The position numbers were made by a program, and so were the translations under genes. The notes under the pieces are model-generated. The model had not been told where the DNA came from. It searched no databases and worked only from the letters and a program-made list of their open reading frames with translations. 64,000 nucleotides of DNA from Clostridia bacterium. GTDB taxonomy: Bacteria > Bacillota > Clostridia > Oscillospirales > Acutalibacteraceae. Positions 23,510 through 32,816 of this stretch are shown here, piece after piece (position 1 is the stretch's first letter; each line of letters starts with the position of its first letter). The stretch covers positions 1-64,000 of the forward strand of contig JAFXCZ010000011.1 in NCBI GenBank assembly GCA_017516445.1. Direction: 5' to 3'.

Positions 23510-24556
23510 TTATTTTTTCTCCAAGGCGTTAATTTCATCGCGGATATACTGAAGCGATAAAAGCTTTTCTTTAACCTGCTCAACATTCAGTAAATCGGTA
23601 TTATTTGAATTAAATTCAGTAAGCGGATTACGCTCAACATCGCCGTCTTTAAAATACTTATCATAATTAAGACCGCGGTTATCGCAAGGCACACGGTAGA
23701 AGTTACCCATATCTGTAGCGTTTGCACATTCTTCGTTAGTTAGCAAGGTTTCGTACATTTTCTCACCGTGACGAATACCGATTACCTTAATCTGAGTATC
23801 AGGATTAAATAACTCAGTTACCGCCTTTGCCAAGGTTTCAATGGTACAAGCGGGTGCCTTTTGAACTAAAATATCACCCGAAAGTCCGTTTTCGAAAGCA
23901 AACAGCACAAGGTCAACCGCCTCATCCAGCGACATAATAAATCTTGTCATTGTAGGCTCAGTAATAGTGATTTCCTTACCTGCCTTAATCTGGTCAATCC
24001 AAAGCGGAATAACGCTACCGCGACTGCACATAACGTTGCCGTAACGGGTGCAGCAGATTTTAGTTTTGTCCGGACTTACTGTACGCGACTTTGCAACAAT
24101 AACCTTTTCCATCATAGCCTTGCTTGTACCCATAGCGTTTACAGGGTAAGCCGCCTTATCGGTAGAAAGACAAACTATATTCTTTACCCCTGCTTCAATT
24201 GCGGCAGTGAGCACATTTTCAGTACCAATTACATTGGTTTTTACCGCTTCTATCGGAAAAAACTCGCAAGATGGCACCTGCTTTAATGCGGCGGCGTGGA
24301 ATATGTAATCAACACCGTGCATAGCGTTTTTGACCGATGCTAAATCTCGCACATCGCCGATGTAAAACTTGATTTTTTCAGCAACCTCGGGCATTTTTGC
24401 CTGAAACTCATGGCGCATATCATCCTGCTTTTTTTCATCGCGCGAAAAAATACGTATTTCTCCTATATCGGTCTGCAAAAAACGGTTGAGTACCGCATTA
24501 CCGAAAGAGCCTGTACCACCCGTAATCATCAAAGTTTTATTTGCAAATAAAGACAT
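23510..24556 (-). CDS. capE: UDP-GlcNAc 4,6-dehydratase/5-epimerase CapE (FnlA)
   Basis: The first enzyme of UDP-L-FucNAc synthesis. The 348-residue extended SDR has TGGTGSFGNAVLN for NAD at residue 11 and VKNIVCLSTDKAAYPVNAMG. In this region the canonical YxxxK is replaced by the MxxxK of the FlaA1/CapE family, visible as PVNAMGTSKAMME. The ATG at 24556 follows TTGGAGGAAAAAGC; the upstream TTG in the same frame is part of the ribosome site. With capF and capG it gives a complete three-enzyme set, which predicts L-FucNAc in the polymer. Confidence 0.94.
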   Translation of the reverse strand: MSLFANKTLMITGGTGSFGNAVLNRFLQTDIGEIRIFSRDEKKQDDMRHEFQAKMPEVAEKIKFYIGDVRDLASVKNAMHGVDYIFHAAALKQVPSCEFFPIEAVKTNVIGTENVLTAAIEAGVKNIVCLSTDKAAYPVNAMGTSKAMMEKVIVAKSRTVSPDKTKICCTRYGNVMCSRGSVIPLWIDQIKAGKEITITEPTMTRFIMSLDEAVDLVLFAFENGLSGDILVQKAPACTIETLAKAVTELFNPDTQIKVIGIRHGEKMYETLLTNEECANATDMGNFYRVPCDNRGLNYDKYFKDGDVERNPLTEFNSNNTDLLNVEQVKEKLLSLQYIRDEINALEKK

Positions 24557-24574
24557 TGCTTTTTCCTCCAATTA

Positions 24575-25747
24575 TTAAAGCTTAAGACCTACAAATTCAA
24601 GCGCCATGCGAAATTCTTCAACCTCGCCCGAATCCAAGCCCTTAACTTCATTAAAATTCTTTTTCACGTTTCCACTTCTGAAAAGCACCGCCGAAACACC
24701 TCTTACAACCCACATAACAGGCAAAAGGAACGGCAATTTTTTCAAGAAAGGATATTTTAAACACATATATTTATACGGCAGAAATACAAGCCAAAGTGTT
24801 TTTGAACGCTTCGCAGAGTCAACATTCTGTGTAGCCTTGCTGCGCTTTACAGCGTCCGAAAGCAGTGCGCGGCTATGCACACCGTAAGCACCACTACCGA
24901 AAATAACAGTAGTAATAAGGTCTGTGACGCTGTCAGATTTTCCGCCGTCAAACCAAACCCTTAGCGTTTTGAAAATATTGAGATAAAACTCATAAAGCCC
25001 TAACTTTTTAAGCTCGGCAGCAATATAATCGAAATCCATTTCGATTTTAACCTTAGAGTACACCCACAAGTCTGCCATGTGCTTAATACCTATGCCACCG
25101 CTTCGATAATGACGGGTAAAATGCGCAAAAACAAATATAAAATGGTCTTCATCCGAAAGCTCATATCGGCTATTATCGGGCGAAACACGCTTCGCGCGTT
25201 CCCAACCCGTGCCGAAATAGGAATAAAAATCCTCATCACTCGGCGGAATTAAGGACTTATGCAGCTCTGCGTGCAAGCCCCACGGCTTGTTCCATATAAG
25301 CTCGCAAAGGCTTTCGGGCCCCTCGTCATAGCCCAAGCTCTGCATTATGGGTTTAATTTTATCGTACTGCTCAACCTTTATTAAAATGTCCGCATCGCTC
25401 ATATAACGAAGTTCCGGCTTTTTGTACCACGATTTTATAAGCGTACCCTTTACAGGAAGATAATCAACGCCGTTTTCTTCAAAAGCCTTGCACAGCTTTT
25501 CAATTTCAAGCATCTGATTGTTACTCTGCATAACCTGCATACAAACACGGCTGAAAAGCTTTTGCATCGGCTCACTGTCGGCAGGAATACCGCAATTCAC
25601 CGCACCGTAATACGCCAATGTTTCTATCCTGTGCGCCTCTATAAGCGGTAATGCATCACTTATTGAAAAATCTTCGGGTAACTCAAACCGCTCCCCACTC
25701 AAAGCACTGTATATAATTTTAATGATTGCGTTTTTCAACACGTTCAT
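24575..25747 (-). CDS. nucleotidyltransferase-family protein (NTP_transf_5 type)
   Basis: A 390-residue protein of the uncharacterised nucleotidyltransferase family (Pfam NTP_transf_5). The fold signature is DYLPVKGTLIKSWY near residue 97 followed by YMSDADILI, whose Asp-x-Asp pair (118, 120) would bind metal. His-rich HFIFVFAHFTRHY lies in the middle. Family members recur in polysaccharide and exosortase-type loci together with PqqD-like and HprK-like genes, which are present here about 6 kb away. The substrate is unknown. AAAGGAT lies 12 bases before the ATG. It sits between the FucNAc genes and the pyruvyltransferase/FrhB pair. Confidence 0.82.
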   Translation of the reverse strand: MNVLKNAIIKIIYSALSGERFELPEDFSISDALPLIEAHRIETLAYYGAVNCGIPADSEPMQKLFSRVCMQVMQSNNQMLEIEKLCKAFEENGVDYLPVKGTLIKSWYKKPELRYMSDADILIKVEQYDKIKPIMQSLGYDEGPESLCELIWNKPWGLHAELHKSLIPPSDEDFYSYFGTGWERAKRVSPDNSRYELSDEDHFIFVFAHFTRHYRSGGIGIKHMADLWVYSKVKIEMDFDYIAAELKKLGLYEFYLNIFKTLRVWFDGGKSDSVTDLITTVIFGSGAYGVHSRALLSDAVKRSKATQNVDSAKRSKTLWLVFLPYKYMCLKYPFLKKLPFLLPVMWVVRGVSAVLFRSGNVKKNFNEVKGLDSGEVEEFRMALEFVGLKL

Positions 25748-25786
25748 ATACTATAATTATCCTTTCGAACTACAAAATGCTTTGCT

Positions 25787-26929
25787 TTAACGCTTTAGAA
25801 TTTTTTTAATAGTATTTTTGAATATAATTTTTAGCTTGCTAAATCTTTTAGGCAAGTAGTCGTTGATTGCCGACAACCCAATTTTCTGATATGTATCCAA
25901 AAAAATTTTTCTATTTATGTTAAATTCTTCAGTATAATTAGGCTTTTTTATGTTGTAAACCGCTTTTTCAAGTTCTAAGTTTTCAAACTCGAATTTTTCT
26001 TTTACAATATTAAAAAGTTTCTCAGCTTTATTAGAATTTATTATTACCAAAGACAAGCCATTACCTTTTTGTAAACTAGAAAATTTTCGATAAAGCCAAA
26101 AATCAGCCAAAATTATGTCTGCATAATGGTTATCAGCAAAGCGACAAGTAAGGCAATTTTCTCTAACTGTATAATGCTTGTGTATAAAACCAACAAAAAA
26201 TGGATCTAATAAAGAAAGAGAATTATATTCCCTACCATTTTCAAACTCAACTTTTATAGCATAAGTTTCCCAACCATAAGTTTTAGGTCTGAAATTCACA
26301 AATCCCACTTTCGAGTTAAATTTATTTTCGAGTTCATCAAGATAATCATTATAAATTTTATGTGATGGTAACCCCCCACAACTAAAATCGCAAGTTATTA
26401 AATTGTCATAATCTTTTTCTAAAAATCTTTTTAACCCCGCAACCTGACAAGGGCATCCGCAAAACAATACAAGTCTTGAATTATCAAGTTGTTGTTTTAC
26501 TCTAATAAAAGAATCTCCAACTTCACTTTCAACATACTTACTCCTAATCAACTTATCTAAAGGCACTTCATCTGTACTTTTAATTTCTACATAACGAGAA
26601 TTCTCATTAAAAGCAGCACCAAAAACAATTCCGTTATTTGACAATACATATTCCGCAAAAACAGAAAAAGCACCGCCTGAAGAACTTTTTTTAACCATAG
26701 TTGAATTCTTACTGAAACCACCTATAGCAGAAATAATCGACTGATGTTTCTCAGGAGTATTTATTGGACAAACTGTTATACATTTTCCGCAACCGATACA
26801 CTTGTCCGAATCAACCTTTAACTCATAAAATAACCCATTGCCTATGACATCTATAGCATTTGTGGGACAAATATTATAACACGCCCCACAATTTGCACAC
26901 TCACTAAAAACCGAGATATTATTTTTCAA
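25787..26929 (-). CDS. FrhB-like ferredoxin/F420-hydrogenase-beta domain protein of polysaccharide loci
   Basis: About 380 residues. An N-terminal two-[4Fe-4S] ferredoxin domain (CANCGACYNICP and CIGCGKCITVCP) is joined to the coenzyme F420 hydrogenase/dehydrogenase beta-subunit fold, with FCGCPCQVAGLKRFL and ENCLTCRFADNHYADI. Such proteins occur beside polysaccharide pyruvyltransferases, as here (11-bp overlap). The F420 name is inherited; F420 use is not implied. A reductive sugar modification is plausible but unproven. Two TTG codons could start it: 26935 is one base from the AAAGGAG site, while 26929 has seven bases of spacing and is preferred. The DNA is markedly AT-richer than the capEFG genes. 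Confidence 0.85.
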   Translation of the reverse strand: MKNNISVFSECANCGACYNICPTNAIDVIGNGLFYELKVDSDKCIGCGKCITVCPINTPEKHQSIISAIGGFSKNSTMVKKSSSGGAFSVFAEYVLSNNGIVFGAAFNENSRYVEIKSTDEVPLDKLIRSKYVESEVGDSFIRVKQQLDNSRLVLFCGCPCQVAGLKRFLEKDYDNLITCDFSCGGLPSHKIYNDYLDELENKFNSKVGFVNFRPKTYGWETYAIKVEFENGREYNSLSLLDPFFVGFIHKHYTVRENCLTCRFADNHYADIILADFWLYRKFSSLQKGNGLSLVIINSNKAEKLFNIVKEKFEFENLELEKAVYNIKKPNYTEEFNINRKIFLDTYQKIGLSAINDYLPKRFSKLKIIFKNTIKKILKR

Positions 26930-27989
26930 ATTCAAGCTCCTTTGTCAAAAAATTCAAACTTTTTTCTTTTTCTAATCTCATGTTTTCATTAATCAACTCA
27001 TAATCAAAAACCATATCACTTAACTCATCGATGGAAATTATTGGAACCGATAACATTTCAAAAAGATTTCGTATTCTCGAAGGAAGCTTAGGATTTACAA
27101 CTGCGGAATACTTTTTATTGAATATCGTCGAAAAAGCAACTCCGTGGAAAGATGACGTTATTACATATTCTGCATGGTCTATCAACCACAAAAACTCATC
27201 AACGCCTACATCATACAACTTTTTATGTGCAAATACCTTGTCTAACCCAGCAGAAATTGAAATAACTCTTAATCCTGTTTCGCGAGATAATTTTTTTACT
27301 TCTTTGTTCAGTTTTTCATCCCAATAAATTGAATATACCAATATGTATCGATATTTTATCGAATATTCTTTTTCATATCTGCGCCACTCTTCTTTAGTAA
27401 TTAAAAAGGTGGGGTCAATATTAACTGCTATTTCTTTATCCGTATAAGTGGATATTACATTGGCATTATCCTCTTCCCTTACTGAAATAGCATCAAAATT
27501 TTTTATAAGCCGTGCAAACTCACTTTTCTTTTCGAGAGAAACTGAAGTTTTCCCCATACTGGCAGCATAAGAAATCCTTTTTGTTCCATCTTTCACAAAA
27601 TCCAGAAAGAAAAAAGGTTTACAAAGGTCTGGGTGCCATATCTGATCACTACCCGCAATAAAAAAATCTGCTTTGGGAGGATTTTTCAAAATTTTATTAT
27701 AGCTTTCTCCATATTCGATATTAATATTTCGAGATATAAAATCAAGATTTTTACGATATTTCTTTGAAGTTTTACTTTTTATTATACAATTAAATAACCA
27801 TTTAACTATAGTAATAATATGAAAGCCATTTAATTTTGGTAAATAATACTTAGAATTTGGTGGAGAGGCATCCTTTAAAATGATATTTTGTATTCCTTTT
27901 TTTATCAAGGTTTGCTGTAAAGCCAAAGCCTGCAATATTGAACCATAGCTATTCCATTCACAATAAGTTGTTGTATAAGTTTTTTTCAT
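26919..27989 (-). CDS. polysaccharide pyruvyl transferase family protein
   Basis: A CsaB-like, GT-B-fold enzyme that would add a pyruvate ketal to a glycan from phosphoenolpyruvate. The 356 residues show WNSYGSILQALALQQTL near the start, FIAGSDQIWHP (the conserved GSDQIW motif) near residue 115, RISYAASMG, SVREEDN, and a C-terminal YVITSSFHGVAFSTIF with the family SFHG motif. AGAGGAAAG precedes the ATG. It lies 23 bp after the flippase and overlaps the FrhB-like gene. A pyruvyl group would add negative charge to the polymer, but the acceptor is unknown. Confidence 0.9.
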   Translation of the reverse strand: MKKTYTTTYCEWNSYGSILQALALQQTLIKKGIQNIILKDASPPNSKYYLPKLNGFHIITIVKWLFNCIIKSKTSKKYRKNLDFISRNINIEYGESYNKILKNPPKADFFIAGSDQIWHPDLCKPFFFLDFVKDGTKRISYAASMGKTSVSLEKKSEFARLIKNFDAISVREEDNANVISTYTDKEIAVNIDPTFLITKEEWRRYEKEYSIKYRYILVYSIYWDEKLNKEVKKLSRETGLRVISISAGLDKVFAHKKLYDVGVDEFLWLIDHAEYVITSSFHGVAFSTIFNKKYSAVVNPKLPSRIRNLFEMLSVPIISIDELSDMVFDYELINENMRLEKEKSLNFLTKELEFEK

Positions 27990-28012
27990 TACTTTCCTCT
28001 AATATCAATATT

Positions 28013-29527
28013 TTAAATTTTTATTTTAATCTTTTTCAAGAAACCTTCTATTTTATTTTTTTCTAATTCATTTAATCCCCAAAAATATATAAAAAAGAAT
28101 ACTAAAAAGACATATAAAAATCCACCGACAAAAAATGAAATATAAAGATTATCTATAAGCCCAGCAATAAAATAGGCTATCACTCCTGAGAATATTTGAT
28201 AAGGCAGCAATCCTTTATACGCTTGATAATAAAGCCATATAACGTTCAGTTTTAATGACTTTTTATAATATATATTCATAACTAAGATATTGCCCAAAAT
28301 CAAGCTTGTTGCAGTACCTATAGCTACACCCAAAATCCCATATTTAGGTATTAAATTTAATGTTATAACAATATTTAACAAGGTTGTACCTGCTAAGGAA
28401 AGTGAACGTGCAAGCCTTTTATTAGTAACATCAAGAACATTTATAATAACGCCGTTAGTCATATTTATAAACATAGGAATAGCAATTAATAATGCGTATC
28501 CCCAAGCCGACTGTTTAGATGCACCGTAAAAAATTGTTATAAACTGTTTGCCGATTGCAAAAAAACCAAATAACAGAGTACCACCAATCATAACAACTAA
28601 TCTACATGGTGCCACCAAGGTCTTAGTGAGTTCTTTTTCTTTTAATCCGCTCGAAATATCGCGCGCAACCTGTGGTAAAAACATTGTTATCGGTATAGTA
28701 GTAACAGTAGCAATAAGACTATATATGTATTGAACAACTGAATACAATGCTACACTTTCCAAAGTCATTTTAATACCAATAATAAACTTTCCAACGTTAC
28801 TATTTGCTTGATTAATTACTGCTTGTAATAAAAGTGCCAAACATAGCGGTAACGATTCAACAAGAACAGATTTATCAAAATATTTGAATTTTAATTTAAT
28901 ATTATATTTTTTCTTGCAAGACGCAAATGTCACCACAAAGACCATAGCGCTTACAAGCAAATCAATCAATACAATTGACATTGCGTATGGTTTAAAAGTA
29001 ACAACAGCAACAAGTAATAAGGAACGTGATAATATCTTGATAATATTCATAGTGTTAGCAAAGGTATAGTGTTCCATACCCAATAAAACACCGTTAAAAG
29101 TATGGGTAAAAAAAGAAAATATCAAGTATGCAGTCATAACAATAAAGATTTCTTGTGCATACTCTACCTGTTCGGGTGTCATTGTGTTTTTATAAATATT
29201 CCCTATATTCAAAAAAAACACAACTGAAACTAATAATATTACAACCGATAAAAACAAGGTGGTATACCATAAGGTAGATATATTATTTTTTAATTTTTCT
29301 TCTTCGCCTTTACTTCGGCATAGGGAAATATTTCGGCTCATAACCGTTCCTGTACCAAATTCAAGCATTACAAGATACATTGCAAAAGCCGAAACTGTTT
29401 GATAAAGTCCATACTCGGTATCCCCCAACATTCTTAATAAGAATGAAGACATTATCAAACTGCACACCATATTTAAAAAGGTATAAATATAGGAAATTGC
29501 AATACCAACCCCACGACTTTTCAACAT
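28013..29527 (-). CDS. wzx: oligosaccharide flippase (Wzx/MATE-like)
   Basis: A 504-residue polytopic membrane protein with about 12 to 14 hydrophobic segments, of the polysaccharide-transport (PST/MOP) superfamily. It would flip the lipid-linked repeat unit across the membrane. Recognisable features are the N-terminal FLLRMLGDTEYGLYQ, FGTGTVMSRNIS and a late YGILGVAIGTATSLILGN. The ATG at 29527 follows GGGAGGCGG; an upstream in-frame TTG lies within that site. Together with the polymerase at 32817 it indicates a Wzx/Wzy-type pathway. Confidence 0.92.
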   Translation of the reverse strand: MLKSRGVGIAISYIYTFLNMVCSLIMSSFLLRMLGDTEYGLYQTVSAFAMYLVMLEFGTGTVMSRNISLCRSKGEEEKLKNNISTLWYTTLFLSVVILLVSVVFFLNIGNIYKNTMTPEQVEYAQEIFIVMTAYLIFSFFTHTFNGVLLGMEHYTFANTMNIIKILSRSLLLVAVVTFKPYAMSIVLIDLLVSAMVFVVTFASCKKKYNIKLKFKYFDKSVLVESLPLCLALLLQAVINQANSNVGKFIIGIKMTLESVALYSVVQYIYSLIATVTTIPITMFLPQVARDISSGLKEKELTKTLVAPCRLVVMIGGTLLFGFFAIGKQFITIFYGASKQSAWGYALLIAIPMFINMTNGVIINVLDVTNKRLARSLSLAGTTLLNIVITLNLIPKYGILGVAIGTATSLILGNILVMNIYYKKSLKLNVIWLYYQAYKGLLPYQIFSGVIAYFIAGLIDNLYISFFVGGFLYVFLVFFFIYFWGLNELEKNKIEGFLKKIKIKI

Positions 29528-29542
29528 TCCGCCTCCCAAAAA

Positions 29543-30499
29543 TCATAAAACATTTAATTTTTTTAATATTTTTTTCGCTAACTTCACAATAAATCTGCGC
29601 GCCGGACTACCTAACATACATTTATAAACCAAATTGTCATAATTGGTGTCACAAATACAAAATTCAGGATGTTTGAGCGGGAAATCAAACTCATAAGTAG
29701 GTATAAAAACAAAGTTCTTATATTTAACATATGTAGTCATTTTAAGATTTTGCGCGTGGGTTGAAGTTGCACCAACACCAATATTATGTATTAAATTTTT
29801 CTTTGGTACTATAACCAGCATATTTTGTGTGCAACCCACAAAACCCCATTGTGCATCCCAATAGGATAACTTCTTTCCGTTCATCAAAGATTCATTTGCT
29901 TCCTTCCAATATTCAATACGAGTTTGATATGAATGTTTATTAGAAACCGCACCTTTTAATAGATTAGCAACATACTCATTTGAAATGTCTCTTACATAGT
30001 AATCGTAATACTTACTCCACGCTCTGCGCCAAGTAGCCCATCCCCAAATAGCACCTGTTTTTGTGAAAAAATAATCATTACCGCCGCAATCCCACTCTTC
30101 GAAATGATTAAGACCACTTATATAGCAAATGCGTTCATCATCCTTATATTTTTCAAGCAATTCTTCACAATACGAAAAAAAAGACAGAGACGGAACGCAA
30201 TCATCTTCTAAAATAATTACACTTTCAAATCTTTCCAAAGCATTTGTTATTGCACTTTGCGGTCTAACACCGCAACCTAAATTCACTTCAGAATAATCAC
30301 GAATTATTTCACAATCCCAATCTACGCTTTCAGCAATTTTGCGACACTTTTCAATGCCATCAATATCATTTTCATTGCGCGCTCCATCCTGTGCTAAAAT
30401 AAGCGTTTTTGGTTTTGCTTTGCGAACCTGTTCAAACACTTTTGCGAATGTATCAGGCCGATTAAAAAATATTAATAAAACTGCACTATTTATACTCAT
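29543..30499 (-). CDS. glycosyltransferase, GT-A fold
   Basis: A 318-residue cytoplasmic glycosyltransferase. LLIFFNRPDTFAKVFEQV at the N-terminus, ILAQDGAR, and VIILEDDCVPS near residue 95 (a DxD-like metal site) mark a GT2/GNT-I-like A fold. GAIWGWATWRRAW follows around residue 148, a motif seen in bacterial enzymes of this subgroup. It lies 15 bp before the flippase ATG. A terminal extension role is usual for this group; donor and acceptor are unknown. Confidence 0.85.
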   Translation of the reverse strand: MSINSAVLLIFFNRPDTFAKVFEQVRKAKPKTLILAQDGARNENDIDGIEKCRKIAESVDWDCEIIRDYSEVNLGCGVRPQSAITNALERFESVIILEDDCVPSLSFFSYCEELLEKYKDDERICYISGLNHFEEWDCGGNDYFFTKTGAIWGWATWRRAWSKYYDYYVRDISNEYVANLLKGAVSNKHSYQTRIEYWKEANESLMNGKKLSYWDAQWGFVGCTQNMLVIVPKKNLIHNIGVGATSTHAQNLKMTTYVKYKNFVFIPTYEFDFPLKHPEFCICDTNYDNLVYKCMLGSPARRFIVKLAKKILKKLNVL

Positions 30500-31624
30500 T
30501 TAATCACCACTAAATATCTTATTTTCTAGTTTTCTTAAAAGATTATACTTTTTAAAATATTGTATTTTTTCTTTTTGTTGTTTTTTATATTCCTGTAAAA
30601 GTTGAGGCTTAAGCAATACTTCCTTTAAAGCAATATATAATTCCTGCTCATTATTTCCAACCACTAAATTACACCTTGGATTTTCCATAGGTTCATATGC
30701 ACCACCAGTGTTAGTGGAAATAATTGGTACTCCTAAAACAAGAGCTTCTGATATAACTGTACTATATCCCTCAACCCTTGATGAAGAAATAAATAAATCA
30801 CATCTCTTAATATATTTATATGGGTTTTCATCAAATCCTAAAAGTTTAACCGTTTTGTCTAACTTATTTTGTATTATAAACTCTTCTAAATTTTTACGCA
30901 TATCCCCTTCGCCCAAAATAAGTAAAGAGTGTTCAAAACCCTCATCAATTAACCTCTTATGAATTCGTAATAATATATCATAACCCTTTTGATATATAAG
31001 TCTTCCTACTGTAATAAAGCAAGGTCTTATGTCTATAGGAAAATCAATTATTTCCCTACTTTTTTTAATAATATTTTTATCATCCAAAATGTTATATATT
31101 GTTTTCACTTTTTCACTACAACAATTATATTTTTTTATAAATGATTTTTTTACATCTTCAGAGACACAAACAATTGTATCCAATTTTTTATATGCAGTAG
31201 CCTCCTTATTTTCGGTGCCATATTGCTTATATGAGTTAGGATATTTAATTAAATCTGTATGTACCCATGCAATTTTTTTAGATGTTTTATTTGTTGAAGT
31301 AGCTATAAACTTTGTGGATACTCCTTCTAAAAAAGCAATCTCATAATCATAGTTATCTTTAATAAAAACATTGTATATTAGGCGCGGAGGAATAAAATCA
31401 ATAATTACTCTTGAAAATAACTTGCGCAAAAATTTATTTTTAGTTTTTATTATGGTTTTATATTTAATATCTTTATTTAGCCTATTAATATAAATTCCTT
31501 CATCTATGACAGTTTGAACTGTTAAATCATATTTATTATTGTCTAAACTGTTAACCGTATCAACAAGGATTTTTTCAGCACCACCACCATTTAAAGTGGT
31601 TATCAAAAATAATACTTTTTTCAA
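30500..31624 (-). CDS. glycosyltransferase family 4
   Basis: A 374-residue GT-B enzyme. Its N-terminal Rossmann-like domain begins VLFLITTLNGGGAEKILVD. The C-terminal domain shows ITVGRLIYQKGYD and SSRVEGYSTVISEALVLGVPII, the E-x7-E retaining GT4 signature. The start is a TTG at 31624 behind GGAGTGA. The gene abuts the next downstream glycosyltransferase with no gap. Sugar specificity is not readable. Confidence 0.92.
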   Translation of the reverse strand: MKKVLFLITTLNGGGAEKILVDTVNSLDNNKYDLTVQTVIDEGIYINRLNKDIKYKTIIKTKNKFLRKLFSRVIIDFIPPRLIYNVFIKDNYDYEIAFLEGVSTKFIATSTNKTSKKIAWVHTDLIKYPNSYKQYGTENKEATAYKKLDTIVCVSEDVKKSFIKKYNCCSEKVKTIYNILDDKNIIKKSREIIDFPIDIRPCFITVGRLIYQKGYDILLRIHKRLIDEGFEHSLLILGEGDMRKNLEEFIIQNKLDKTVKLLGFDENPYKYIKRCDLFISSSRVEGYSTVISEALVLGVPIISTNTGGAYEPMENPRCNLVVGNNEQELYIALKEVLLKPQLLQEYKKQQKEKIQYFKKYNLLRKLENKIFSGD

Positions 31625-31628
31625 AAAA

Positions 31629-32807
31629 TCACTCCATGTATATATTTATATACTCCTCAAATCTATCATTCATATCAAATTTTCTTGCCCTTTTTAAACA
31701 ATCCTCTTTTAAATATGGAACATCATTATATATTCTAATTATTTCATTATTCATCTCATACATATCATTTTTTGGAACAACACTTCCGCAAAATTCATCT
31801 ATTGTTTCAGGACAACCGCCTGTATTGAACGTTACTACCGGTGTTCCACACGCGATAGATTCTATATTGACAGTGGCAAAAGTATCTTCCCTTGTAGGAT
31901 TCACAAATAAATCTGCTGCTGTATATATTTCCGCCAATTCTTTTTGATTTTGTGTGCGGTGGATAGAAATAATATTTTTAGGCAATTGCTTGTCCACATT
32001 TTCATCGGTACCTACAAGGACGATTTGAAAGCGGTCATCCAACCGTTTAGAAAGCTCAACAAACACATCAAGACCTTTCCTTACGTCCCAACCGAAAGCA
32101 ACACCTAAAATTATGAACTTGTTTTCACAACTATATTTTTTTCTAAAATCACTGTCAGTTGGTTTAAAAACATTTAAATCTATACCGTTATTTATAACCT
32201 TTACAGGATATTCTCCCGCAATAGATTGTCTCACAAGTCCCGCCAACCATTTTGACGGAGTTATAATTGTAAGATCTAACTCTTTAAAAATCTCCTTTTT
32301 CTTTTTATAAAGATACGCCGACCTATCAAAAAACCACGAGAAATCTTTCGCTTGTGGACAATTTTTGCAGGCGGTTTTCCACTTATCGCAGCCAATCATA
32401 TCAAAATGTGTGCAATAACCTGTAATTGTCCAACAATCGTGAAAAGTCCAAAAAACTTTAATGTTGTTCTTTTTAATAAATTCAAAAAGAACAGTTAAAT
32501 TACAATCATGCGAATGAATATTATGTAAATGAATAACATCTGGATTCATGCTTTTAAGTTTTGATATGAGCTTTTTAGTAGCAAAATAAGAATTAAAACC
32601 ATAATTCCCTAAAATGCGTGAAAACAAGGCTTGTACTTTTATATATTTATCATTAGAATATTTAATACCTTGCTTATAATCCGAATTTCCCATTGAATAC
32701 AATATATAATTTTCAATGTTTTTTTCATTAAGTAATTCACTTATTGCCACACAAATTTTGCCTGTACTACCAATACCGCAAACAGAATTAATTTGAACAG
32801 TCTTCAT
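31629..32807 (-). CDS. glycosyltransferase family 4
   Basis: A 392-residue GT-B enzyme. It has GIGSTGKICVAISEL near the N-terminus, HLHNIHSHD and WTFHDCWTITGYC. A Cys-rich segment FDMIGCDKWKTACKNCP near 140-155 is typical of a WcaC-like subgroup. The retaining motif is NPTREDTFATVNIESIACGTPVV near residue 305. GGAG lies seven bases before the ATG. It is 9 bp downstream of the polymerase gene. Confidence 0.92.
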   Translation of the reverse strand: MKTVQINSVCGIGSTGKICVAISELLNEKNIENYILYSMGNSDYKQGIKYSNDKYIKVQALFSRILGNYGFNSYFATKKLISKLKSMNPDVIHLHNIHSHDCNLTVLFEFIKKNNIKVFWTFHDCWTITGYCTHFDMIGCDKWKTACKNCPQAKDFSWFFDRSAYLYKKKKEIFKELDLTIITPSKWLAGLVRQSIAGEYPVKVINNGIDLNVFKPTDSDFRKKYSCENKFIILGVAFGWDVRKGLDVFVELSKRLDDRFQIVLVGTDENVDKQLPKNIISIHRTQNQKELAEIYTAADLFVNPTREDTFATVNIESIACGTPVVTFNTGGCPETIDEFCGSVVPKNDMYEMNNEIIRIYNDVPYLKEDCLKRARKFDMNDRFEEYINIYME

Positions 32808-32816
32808 TATAACTCC

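Noticed and set aside
25787..26929. True coenzyme F420 hydrogenase subunit
   Set aside because: No other hydrogenase or F420 genes are present. The fold is a common companion of polysaccharide pyruvyltransferases.
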